From: Epithemia pelagica
Lineage: Eukaryota; Bacillariophyta; Bacillariophyceae; Surirellales; Surirellaceae
Direction: 5' to 3'
Length of the DNA stretch: 64,000 nt
NCBI GenBank assembly: GCA_946965045.2
Contig: OX337233.1
Location: 3,534,001-3,598,000 of the forward strand
In this document: positions 50,875-59,235 of the stretch, in pieces
Numbering within the stretch: the first letter of the stretch is position 1
Layout of the letters: each line of letters opens with the position of its first letter
Program-made: the position numbers and the translations under genes
The notes under the pieces: model-generated
Seen by the model: only the letters and a program-made list of their open reading frames with translations
Told to the model about the DNA's origin: nothing
Database searches by the model: none

Positions 50875-51190
50875 ACGACATATATGAATACAATTAGTGT
50901 AATATATCCTGCGACCAAAAATAGTAGGATAAATTAATATGATATAATTCATATCTATCTACCTTTATGAATTTCATTTTTTCAAATATTCATTGCCTAT
51001 AAAACCATTGAACTTCATTTCGGTTATATATTCATTTCTGAAAATCTAACGGAATTAATTTCTCTCATTAATTACTTCCTATAATTATGTCTTATTTCAC
51101 TTTACTTAATTAAATGATGTGAATTAATTCTGCTCATTTTAGTAATTATATTCATTCCATTGTGTTTCACACACAATATCGCTATGGCTA
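50875..51190. promoter_or_regulatory. AT-rich left subterminal region of hAT copy 2
   Basis: Several ATTAATT and TAATTA motifs and ATATGAAT recur here and in 57300-57620. Short subterminal repeats are typical transposase-binding sites in hAT elements. The same stretch would include the promoter of the glycosylase gene. Confidence 0.5.
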
Positions 51191-51407
51191 CGTGACTCGT
51201 GACCGATCCAGTCATGTTACAGGACTGTAGGAGAGAACAGTACTTCCGAGGTGCTGCTTTTGCATCAACGCCTCACTTGTTGAACACCATGGCACCATGG
51301 CACTTGCTTCCCGTCCAAATGTTATTTTCGAATCGAAATGCTTTCCCCAATACCTCATGCATTGCAACCCTTCTTTATATACCATATTGATTGAATTGAA
51401 AGGCACA

Positions 51408-53207
51408 ATGGCCTCGCAAAATCCTTCTGTCTCCCAAACATTACATGCCATTCAACGAAAAACCATACACTGGCTCATCCGTGTTGGTGGTCAAATCGAA
51501 TGTCCTCAACATGATACTGCCACACACAAATGCTGTATTCCCACTCTCTCTTTCCAAGATAAGCTCGACTTGATTTCCAGTATCATCCATCATACTCTTT
51601 TCCGAGGAACCCCCATCGCCAAGGACCCTTCCTTTCCTACTCAACACTATTGCATTGTGGATCAGCCCACTGCTTGCACGACCATCATTCTATCTCTTCG
51701 GTGCAATACACAATTTACAATTGTTGAAAACAATGCAATGACTGACTGTCTTCATTTCATAGAACACCAGCGCACGGTTTGTCCTACCACTTCTATCCGT
51801 TCTCTTGTCACATCTTGGATGATCAGGAAGATGCCCCTTATTTGTGTCCGTCAAAGACCACAAGAAATGGATGGGTTCAATGTCCTTGATTTACCCATTT
51901 CTCCAAGAGATGAATGTTCACCTCAAACCGAGTTCTACATCCCCTCGACTGCAGCTCCTTTCCTTTCCTTGCTCGAGGATCATGCGAGCGCCACCACCTC
52001 TTGTGTCGCATCAGAAGAGGAAATAGAAATTGTTCATCCCAACCCTACACCAAATTGTCATGCAACAGGAATAACAAGTTATCAATCACCTCTTCGATCT
52101 CCAACTCCTCCGCAACAACCAACCCACAGTCTTCAATCTTCATACGAGACTCCCCAACGGCCACAGGATCTGACCCACTCCGTATCAACTATGGCTGATG
52201 TTGCTACTCATTCACCCAAAAAGCAAAGAACCTTGAATCAAAACCTGTTTCCGGCTCATCGGTATTCAACTAGAGGTCAGAATGGTAAGATCACTGAATA
52301 CCTTCTGTCCATGTCACGGTCGAAGAAAACAATTCAGTATGTTGATGGCCAGACACAGAGACACATGCCCGGAGAAAAACCACTCCTCAAACAACACACA
52401 GAGACTCATGTACCACTTCCTGATTACGACAAACATCCAGAACTCAAACTGGAGCGGATTCTACAATTTTATTCCCTTCTAAACTTTTGGGAACCCTTGA
52501 AGAAGGACGGAATCGATGTTCCTCGCGATTCCTGGGAGGATTGGGTGGATTCATCTATTTCCCTAGATGACCCACAGGCCGACAGAGCTTTCATGTTCCT
52601 GATGACAATCTGCATGAGCTCCAGTACCTCAGATGCTCAGCTCAGCACCATCATGCCGCGCGTGTTTTCATTTGGATTAACTTCTGCCACTGCCGTATCG
52701 GATATTGCTCAAAAATTTGGAATGAATGCTTTCTGTTCCATCCTCTCTGAAGCAGGCCTTTTCTACAAAAACACTGAATGCATTCTCAATGCCGCTGATT
52801 ACTTTATACAACAATATAATGGCACGGTTCCCCCCAACATATCCATCGAAGAGCTCTCTACTTTGTATGGGATTGGGTATAAAACGGCTGCGATAGTGGT
52901 TGAAGCCTCTTTTGGTCGAACCGACGGAATTCCTTCGGACATCCATGTGATGCGATGGAGCAAGTATTTGGGCTGGACTGCAAGTACATCGAATGGCTAT
53001 CATTGCTCTAAAGAATTGGAATCCTGGGTTCCCCGACATTTCTGGAATAGAGTCAATCCACTGCTTGGGTCACTCAGCCAAATGGCTGTGTCTTCTGAAG
53101 CACCCAAAGTTCGAGAGCTCCTTGTAGAGTACAAGCATATGTGCCCTGACTTCAAAGCCAAGGTATTGAGTCAATTCGACAGATATACTAAGAAGAGAAA
53201 GTTGTAG
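51408..53207 (+). CDS. endonuclease III-like HhH-GPD DNA glycosylase, transposon-encoded
   Basis: 599 residues from MASQNPSVSQ (an in-frame Met at 51297 would add 37). Residues 1-400 are unlike anything I recognise: a first domain to about 180, then a Ser/Pro/Thr/Gln-rich linker. From about 400 the endonuclease III fold can be traced: FLMTICMSSSTSDAQ (Nth: LLSAQATD), LFYKNTECILNAADYF (LYNSKAENI), HhH STLYGIGYKTAAIVV, then SDIHVMR. K492 corresponds to catalytic Lys120 and D511 to Asp138 of E. coli Nth, at nearly the same spacing. The C-terminal four-cysteine iron-sulfur loop is absent; only one Cys remains there. This predicts a glycosylase, probably with lyase activity. Base specificity is unknown. 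It lies convergent to the transposase, as in copy 1. Confidence 0.85.
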   Translation: MASQNPSVSQTLHAIQRKTIHWLIRVGGQIECPQHDTATHKCCIPTLSFQDKLDLISSIIHHTLFRGTPIAKDPSFPTQHYCIVDQPTACTTIILSLRCNTQFTIVENNAMTDCLHFIEHQRTVCPTTSIRSLVTSWMIRKMPLICVRQRPQEMDGFNVLDLPISPRDECSPQTEFYIPSTAAPFLSLLEDHASATTSCVASEEEIEIVHPNPTPNCHATGITSYQSPLRSPTPPQQPTHSLQSSYETPQRPQDLTHSVSTMADVATHSPKKQRTLNQNLFPAHRYSTRGQNGKITEYLLSMSRSKKTIQYVDGQTQRHMPGEKPLLKQHTETHVPLPDYDKHPELKLERILQFYSLLNFWEPLKKDGIDVPRDSWEDWVDSSISLDDPQADRAFMFLMTICMSSSTSDAQLSTIMPRVFSFGLTSATAVSDIAQKFGMNAFCSILSEAGLFYKNTECILNAADYFIQQYNGTVPPNISIEELSTLYGIGYKTAAIVVEASFGRTDGIPSDIHVMRWSKYLGWTASTSNGYHCSKELESWVPRHFWNRVNPLLGSLSQMAVSSEAPKVRELLVEYKHMCPDFKAKVLSQFDRYTKKRKL

Positions 53208-53322
53208 TAGTTTTCCTTCTACTTTTTTAATGTAACTTCAATCCACGTAATACTAATTCTTGTTAATCTCTCTTTGTTCTTGTTAATCTCTCCCGTCGTC
53301 ATTACATCATCACCTTGGAGTC

Positions 53323-56300
53323 TTAATCTTCATGATGATCATTATCTTCATGATCATTCTCTTCTTCCGCATCTGAATCGGACTCTAACTCTTTCAAGAC
53401 ATCGACAATTTTGTCGTATTCGGACTTATCATTCACACCCTCATCTTCATCGTCCTCTGCATCATATTCCCGATCATCCTTCGGTGCACCCTTTCTCTGT
53501 TTGACAAGTGTCCTAATGTCCCCTTGACGCCGACCACCTTTGTCTTGTTGTTTCTCATCTATCTTTGGAGCGCACGGAGAACCCACCTGCAGTTTGTCAT
53601 GTCTCTTAGTTTTGGCTTTGCGAGGAGGAGACCTACGAGTTGGCAGGAGCTTTTGTTGTTTTGTTTTCTTACGAGAAGATCCAGTTCCACTGCCACTGCC
53701 CTTACGCTTGACCCCAGTGGTGTCTTCTGCAATAGTGAGATTAATCGTGTCCTGCACTACCGCATCCTCCAGTCCTTTCAACTCATCATCAAATACCTTG
53801 TTCATGGCGGCGTCGCTATCTTCGTCATCATCGTTGTCACTCTCGTCCGCAGATGAGTGTGGTGCTGAATCGTCATCTGGATGTCTGTCAAACCGCACTA
53901 CTTTCACAGTGTCCCATTCAATGGGTTTCTTTTTTCCTTCTTGGACCAACTTTGAAAGCCGTTGTGCATGTTGAACTCTTTTCTTTTTCGCCATTTCAGC
54001 CCGGGCTTCTGGTGTTTCCAAACTTCCAATAACCTGCTGCAAGTCATCTTCATCGCTATCGTCACTGAGGTCTTCAAAATATTGGAAGTGTACTGACGCA
54101 TCATTAGTGACACGATCCTTTTCGGCGTCTGCCTTCTTATTGTAGGCAATAAAGCCCTGAGTTGCATCTCTCATGCCACTCATTTGCACCAGGGCCATTT
54201 GTTCTGTTGAGACTTTTTCCTTGACAGGTGGCGTCTTGGTATTTACTGTCCTCCCTTGTTCTGAACCCTCTTGTGCAGTACCGGCTTCTTCCGAGATGCC
54301 GACTCCGACATAATGGCTTTGAGGTTTGTCGGAGGCCATCTGAAGCTCCATCTCCCTCTTAACAATCTCTCGTTTAATAGACCGCGTAAGACAATCAATG
54401 CTTCTCATTTCAAAATGTTTTTTGAGCAGGTTAGCCATCAGCTTGTTCTGTTGGAACCACGTTCCCAAAGAAAAAATACGCTCTTGAAACGCATTAGTAG
54501 ATGGTTTGGTCAACCAAATCATGGCCATGACGTACATCATAGGAAATTCTTTCTTGTGTGAATTCCACCAGGCCATGATATCGAAATATTTGCCAATCTG
54601 GCAATAGTTGCCGTTCCGACACGCTTTATGAAAGAAGGACTTTTGTTCATCGTTCCAATCTGGTTCCTCATTCTTGTACAGCTCAGTAGGATATTGGGCG
54701 ATTACTTCGGCCCACTTTTTATCCACGTGAACACCACACATTCTTTTGAAAGCGTCAATCGACTCTTGACACGCGTTTTTCAAAGCTAATAAGACTTCAG
54801 TCTCTGAACCAGCCAGGGATGCAGCACCAGAGATCTGCAGAAGGGCCTGTTCCTTCAGTTCTCTGGTGCGACGCATCGATTCGAAGATGTCTTCTTCTTG
54901 ATAGCGTTCTTTTTTCTTGGATCCGGCTTTGGATCCTGCTTTGGATGCAATTGGAGGAGTCATTGGGTTGTCGGTTTGTTCGTCGGAGTCTTTGTCGGAT
55001 GGTTTTTGTTGCTTGTGGATAAGAGCACCAATAGGACTAGCCGTCCCACTGCTAAACTTTTTCATCATGTCGTCCAAGAAAACTTGGCGGGCTTTGCGTA
55101 CCTTCTCCGAGTCGAACGCAGCAAGAAATTGGAAGGTATCTTCGTAAATATTTGCCAACATAGGGTTGCAGCAGACTGCCTTCAAAGCATCTTCGTCCGT
55201 ATCAAGAAGATACATACGGTACTCATGAAGAATGCGGCGAATGAGTTTCCTGGGTCCATCACCCAGCTCATGATACGCCACTCCGACGCGCAATGAGTTT
55301 AGTTCACTAATGGTTGCAGAAGCATCCCATTTCTCGTCTTCTTCCAGATCAACTTCGTTCACCGGAATGCAGGCCACTTTGCTCATCCTCATGCGTTCTG
55401 TTTGGAAGTGCGAAAGGTAGATTTCCAACAGCGTTGCCGAACTAGCGCCTGGGTCGTCAGATTGCAACGAGAGTCCAACTGCCTTCAATGGGCTCAAGAT
55501 GCCTTCGTATTGTGCTAGAAGTTCCCATTCATCTTCAGTTGGATAAAGCCGAACAAAAGTTGGGTCACTTGCTTTCGAAGTGAGGACATACAAGTCGAAG
55601 AACCATTTGTTGCGCAGAAAGGCTTGAATCAGAATGATGCAGCCCATAACGCGAGTGTCGTTAGGAATGGGTAGTAAGATCAGATGGTATCCCAGTTCTT
55701 CTGCCTTTTTCTTAAGCTTTTCCCAACGATGAAAGGCATGCTTGCTTGTCACCCAACCACCCAGTTTTTTGAATTTTCCATATAGGTCGCAAAAGTCAGG
55801 GAAAGAGTCAATGAGAACTCCTTTCCTATACCTTTCTACGAGTCCTGTAGCATGCTTGAGGACCAACTCGGCCCTATGCATATCACACCGACCTGCCTTG
55901 GAATGATCACCCACAATGTACTTGCCCGCCAGTACCGCGGCCGACGTATTGTCGTTAACCGAAGCAATTAGGTCGTCTTGGTTGAAACCAACAGACAGCA
56001 AGAGTGAGTGTGTCAGGTTGGCTACATCAGCGGCCGAATGCCCTTTGGTTTCGGCCAAACCAATAGGGATTCGGTAGACGACACTGTTTCTTGGGTCACT
56101 GAACATTAATGTGACTCCTAATACGTCATGCCGTCTTGCCTGCCAAATGTCATGGCAAACCGTCGCGAAGGGTATTTCCTGACCGCATAGAGTCTTGTAT
56201 TCTTCGCGAACATTTCTAGCAAGTGCAGCAACGGTCGACACGTAGTCCTTATAGGAATCGACACGCAACTTTGTCACTTGTCGCCTGCTCATCGCTTCGG

Positions 56301-57129
56301 CCCGGGTGTCTTTAAGCTGTCCCCCATTGTTGAATGCATATCGGAGCAATTCGCGAAATTGGGGCTTTTCGACGGTGCTCGCAGGCAAACAACAATCATT
56401 AACGAATTCGTAGATAAGTTGTTGCAATTGACCAATGGCTTTCTTTCGGGGAGAAACTTCTGCCGTGAAACCTTCAAGTGTTGTTTGGTTCAATTTGTCT
56501 TCGATCACAACTCCAAATACTTTTTCATCGCCACCATGATGTGTATCTGTGTGCTGTTTCACATTGGAAGGCTTGTTATCGCTGCAACTAATGCAACATT
56601 TCGCCAAAGGGATGTCCGGGTTTTTGAAACAAAGTGGACAAATTACCATTCGATGAGAAAGTGGCTTGTACTTGTCCTTGTATTCCTTGTTAGAAAGTTC
56701 TCCTTCAGGATCAACTGGTAGAGGATTTCCATCATTATCATATTCGGCTTCTTGTTGTGGGGGTACTCCAAGGTAATCCTCCATGAGGTCGTGGAGCTTC
56801 ACAAACCCTTTGAAGGTAGCGGGAAGATCTCTGACTGTGCCGTCCCAAAGCCATTTGAAAAATGCCTGCCAATCAACATGGAGAACCCAATCCCAACGTT
56901 TTGAAGGACTGTTCGAAAATAGAAGTTTGGGTTTCCCTTGATGAAGAGGGATGAGCTCTTTTTCGGCAAGGATGCGTTCTTGTTTTGCTCGGACTTGATC
57001 TTCTATCTCTTCTTGGACGACTTTGTTACGGGCAGCAACCGCAGACGCCTTCATCTTGGGAGGAGGAGGCTTCTTTTTCGAAGGCTTTTTGGAGGTAGGC
57101 GACATGGAAGTTGTTGTTGTCAAGATCAA
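53323..57129 (-). CDS. hAT-superfamily transposase, copy 2
   Basis: 1268 residues from 57129 (or from the MSPTSKKPSKKK Met at 57105). A basic N-terminus precedes a BED-like zinc finger, C164-x2-C167-x25-H193-x3-H197. The RNase-H-like core includes VCHDIWQ with D327, SVNDNTSAAV with D393, and C415xxH418 in RCDMHRAELVLKHATG. The dimerization motif KPSTNAFQERIFSLG lies about three quarters through and includes the expected catalytic Glu. The C-terminal 300 residues are acidic and Lys-rich low complexity. All key residues are present and the frame is uninterrupted. It is homologous to the 753-4715 protein along the core but clearly diverged, so the two elements belong to different subfamilies. 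Confidence 0.9.
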   Translation of the reverse strand: MILTTTTSMSPTSKKPSKKKPPPPKMKASAVAARNKVVQEEIEDQVRAKQERILAEKELIPLHQGKPKLLFSNSPSKRWDWVLHVDWQAFFKWLWDGTVRDLPATFKGFVKLHDLMEDYLGVPPQQEAEYDNDGNPLPVDPEGELSNKEYKDKYKPLSHRMVICPLCFKNPDIPLAKCCISCSDNKPSNVKQHTDTHHGGDEKVFGVVIEDKLNQTTLEGFTAEVSPRKKAIGQLQQLIYEFVNDCCLPASTVEKPQFRELLRYAFNNGGQLKDTRAEAMSRRQVTKLRVDSYKDYVSTVAALARNVREEYKTLCGQEIPFATVCHDIWQARRHDVLGVTLMFSDPRNSVVYRIPIGLAETKGHSAADVANLTHSLLLSVGFNQDDLIASVNDNTSAAVLAGKYIVGDHSKAGRCDMHRAELVLKHATGLVERYRKGVLIDSFPDFCDLYGKFKKLGGWVTSKHAFHRWEKLKKKAEELGYHLILLPIPNDTRVMGCIILIQAFLRNKWFFDLYVLTSKASDPTFVRLYPTEDEWELLAQYEGILSPLKAVGLSLQSDDPGASSATLLEIYLSHFQTERMRMSKVACIPVNEVDLEEDEKWDASATISELNSLRVGVAYHELGDGPRKLIRRILHEYRMYLLDTDEDALKAVCCNPMLANIYEDTFQFLAAFDSEKVRKARQVFLDDMMKKFSSGTASPIGALIHKQQKPSDKDSDEQTDNPMTPPIASKAGSKAGSKKKERYQEEDIFESMRRTRELKEQALLQISGAASLAGSETEVLLALKNACQESIDAFKRMCGVHVDKKWAEVIAQYPTELYKNEEPDWNDEQKSFFHKACRNGNYCQIGKYFDIMAWWNSHKKEFPMMYVMAMIWLTKPSTNAFQERIFSLGTWFQQNKLMANLLKKHFEMRSIDCLTRSIKREIVKREMELQMASDKPQSHYVGVGISEEAGTAQEGSEQGRTVNTKTPPVKEKVSTEQMALVQMSGMRDATQGFIAYNKKADAEKDRVTNDASVHFQYFEDLSDDSDEDDLQQVIGSLETPEARAEMAKKKRVQHAQRLSKLVQEGKKKPIEWDTVKVVRFDRHPDDDSAPHSSADESDNDDDEDSDAAMNKVFDDELKGLEDAVVQDTINLTIAEDTTGVKRKGSGSGTGSSRKKTKQQKLLPTRRSPPRKAKTKRHDKLQVGSPCAPKIDEKQQDKGGRRQGDIRTLVKQRKGAPKDDREYDAEDDEDEGVNDKSEYDKIVDVLKELESDSDAEEENDHEDNDHHED

Positions 57130-57299
57130 TTGGCGGTCAGAGGCAGCTTGTGGCTGGTGATGCTATGGATGGAAAGGAATGTGGCTGATTGTTGAACAAG
57201 ATAAAGGTACGATCTTTGGAGGTGCAGCGATCATGTGTTTCATTTCTCATCTGTTTGTTCTTGTGAAACAAATTGTCAGAGGGTCAGTGGGTATCTTGT

Positions 57300-57620
57300 C
57301 GTCAGTTACTGTGGAAAAACACTGTGATTGTTGCAATAGGACTATTAACTGACAAAGTGTCGGTAAATGATATAATATTCGTAGGATAAGGAGTGAATTG
57401 GGATAAGAACGGAGGCCAGACAATGATGAAGAATATCAGTAGGTAATATATTCCCGTGACGGGAATATGTAGAATTAATTTAAAAAATATATTCATGTGG
57501 AAAAATATGGGGAATTAATATGAAGAATATATTACGTGTATGGTGGTAAAGGGTAATTCATTTGAAGACAGAACTGATGGGTAATTAAATTACCAAAATG
57601 TATCAGATCATTTGAAATAT
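57300..57620. promoter_or_regulatory. AT-rich right subterminal region of hAT copy 2
   Basis: Carries AATTAAT, GGTAATTA and ATATTCATG-like repeats mirrored in the left subterminal region, and upstream sequence of the transposase gene. Confidence 0.5.
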
Positions 57621-57623
57621 GAA

Positions 57624-57643
57624 TAAGTAACTTCACAACCCTG
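57624..57643 (-). repeat. right terminal inverted repeat of hAT copy 2
   Basis: Inverted reading CAGGGTTGTGAAGTTACTTA. Confidence 0.92.
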
Positions 57644-57651
57644 ATCTCAGG
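57644..57651 (+). repeat. target-site duplication of hAT copy 2, right
   Basis: ATCTCAGG, identical to 50847-50854. Confidence 0.92.
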
Positions 57652-58269
57652 GAGTGGTCTGACTAGGACAAACCGTTCGGATCACCACCGAATGGCGAGT
57701 CAATTCGCTGACGCCGTATAAGCGCAAATTTCCGAGTTTGTACGAGCTCCACCTCAACAAAATTGCAGCCGCAGTAGCCCGTGCTATCAAGGCCTCCACT
57801 GTTTTTTCTATAGTGATTCTAGCGTCGTAGGAAGACCACTACGGTCATTTTGCACTGCATAACACCACCATGGACAACAAGAACCGCTGTGCACCTCCAA
57901 CGAAAGGTGCTAGTACTCCTCCGACCATCCAGGATGCCTCAGAATCAAGTGTACCGTGATGGGTGAAAAGGGCGGCATTGAGTTGGCGAGTTTGATGGAC
58001 CTACGGCAAGGTTGTTTGAAGTCTTCCATTTTGGTGTCGGAAGCTCGCGACGAGAAGATCGACTATGGAGATGGATACCGATGGAATGAGCAAAGATTGC
58101 GGGGAGGGAAGTCACCTGAAGCTTTGAAATGGATGGATGAGGCATTGGAGAGCAGCAGCAAGGACACATGGCAATCAACTGGAGGATTCCGAAGCACAAA
58201 CATGACGAGAATCTCTGCAACCACAACGAAGCAAGTGACGATGAAAAGACGACGCCACTGGAGACAATG
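57652..58269. other. intergenic region right of the hAT element
   Basis: No supported gene. A 104-codon frame at 57956 shows GIELASLMDLRQG but no recognisable family. Confidence 0.35.
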
Positions 58270-59230
58270 AATGCAGCAATTCACTTATCGTCCGTCCGCA
58301 TGCAACAATCAACTTCTTGTCTTTGTGTGGTCCGAACACAGCAAATGAAAGCCTCGTCGGGTTGGTTCAAACGCAACAAGCAAGAAAAGTTTGGTTCGAA
58401 CAAACGAGAAAACAAACTCAACCATGGGTGGACAAACTGCTTCTGTCGCAGCCGACAATGGTGCTGCTGCTGCTGCTGATTGTTCGTGTGGAAGAAGGAG
58501 GGGATGCCGTGGAGCTGCGGCAGCGGCAGTCGAAGATGGTGTGGTCGTCCTCCTTCTTCCACCTTGCGACGAAACAATCAACTCCCTGTCTTTTCGTTAC
58601 CCTCACCCAACAAATCGAAGCCTCGTCCAATGGTGAACGACAGCAAGCGGTGACAATGACAACAACAACCCAAAGCTCGCTGAGGCCGAACGAAACACTT
58701 CGCGCAACAACAACAACAACCCAAACGCGACAATCAACTACTCGTTACCGCCGCATGAAACTCTCGGCGACCACAACAACGACAAACCCAATGCAACAAT
58801 CAACCACTCGCTGCCGCCGAACGAATCACTAGGCGACACCACTGACAACAACACGCGGACGACACAACGACAACCCAAACGCGACAATCAGCTACTCCCT
58901 GCCACCGAACGAAGAACGACCACGAAATCACTCGGCGACAACGACAGCAACAACGCTCGGCGACGACAACAACAACATCAAAGGCGACAATCAACCTCTT
59001 ATTTCGACACCAAAACAATCCGCGGCAACCACAACAAACGGAACAATCATCTCCTACTTTCTCACGGCCTCCTCGGCGATAGCAACACCACTCAACAATC
59101 AACCCCTCATTTCGCCCGAATGGAAACAACGGCAACACCACCATCCCCTTACTAAACAATCGACAACTCGCATTGATTAGCGCCACAATCAACTAGAAGA
59201 AACAAGATGAACACAACAATCAACTACTAT
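58270..59230 (+). repeat. degenerate tandem repeats, CAACAATCAACTAC-type
   Basis: The core CAATCAACT followed by a codon-like CTCGCTGCCGCCGAACGAA and CGACAACAACAAC recurs near 58307, 58575, 58732, 58795, 58886, 58992, 59092, 59187 and 59219 with irregular spacing. It is CA-rich throughout. Open frames here are by-products. It ends at the 3' end of the mariner-type gene, so it may belong to that element. Confidence 0.55.
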
Positions 59231-59235
59231 GGTTA

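Larger units (their letters stand above)
50855..57643. mobile_element. complete hAT transposon, copy 2, carrying an endonuclease III-like gene
   Basis: 6789 bp. Left end CAGGGTTGTGAAGTACCTTA and inverted right end CAGGGTTGTGAAGTTACTTA agree at 18 of 20 bases, and a perfect 8-bp duplication flanks them. Inside are AT-rich subterminal regions, a glycosylase gene (plus) and a transposase gene (minus) facing each other with 115 bp between their stops. Both frames are open. Perfect target duplication and open genes suggest a recent insertion. Confidence 0.93.

Noticed and set aside
57956-58270. 104-codon frame starting MMGEKGGIELASLMDL
   Set aside because: No family resemblance and it runs into the repeat block.
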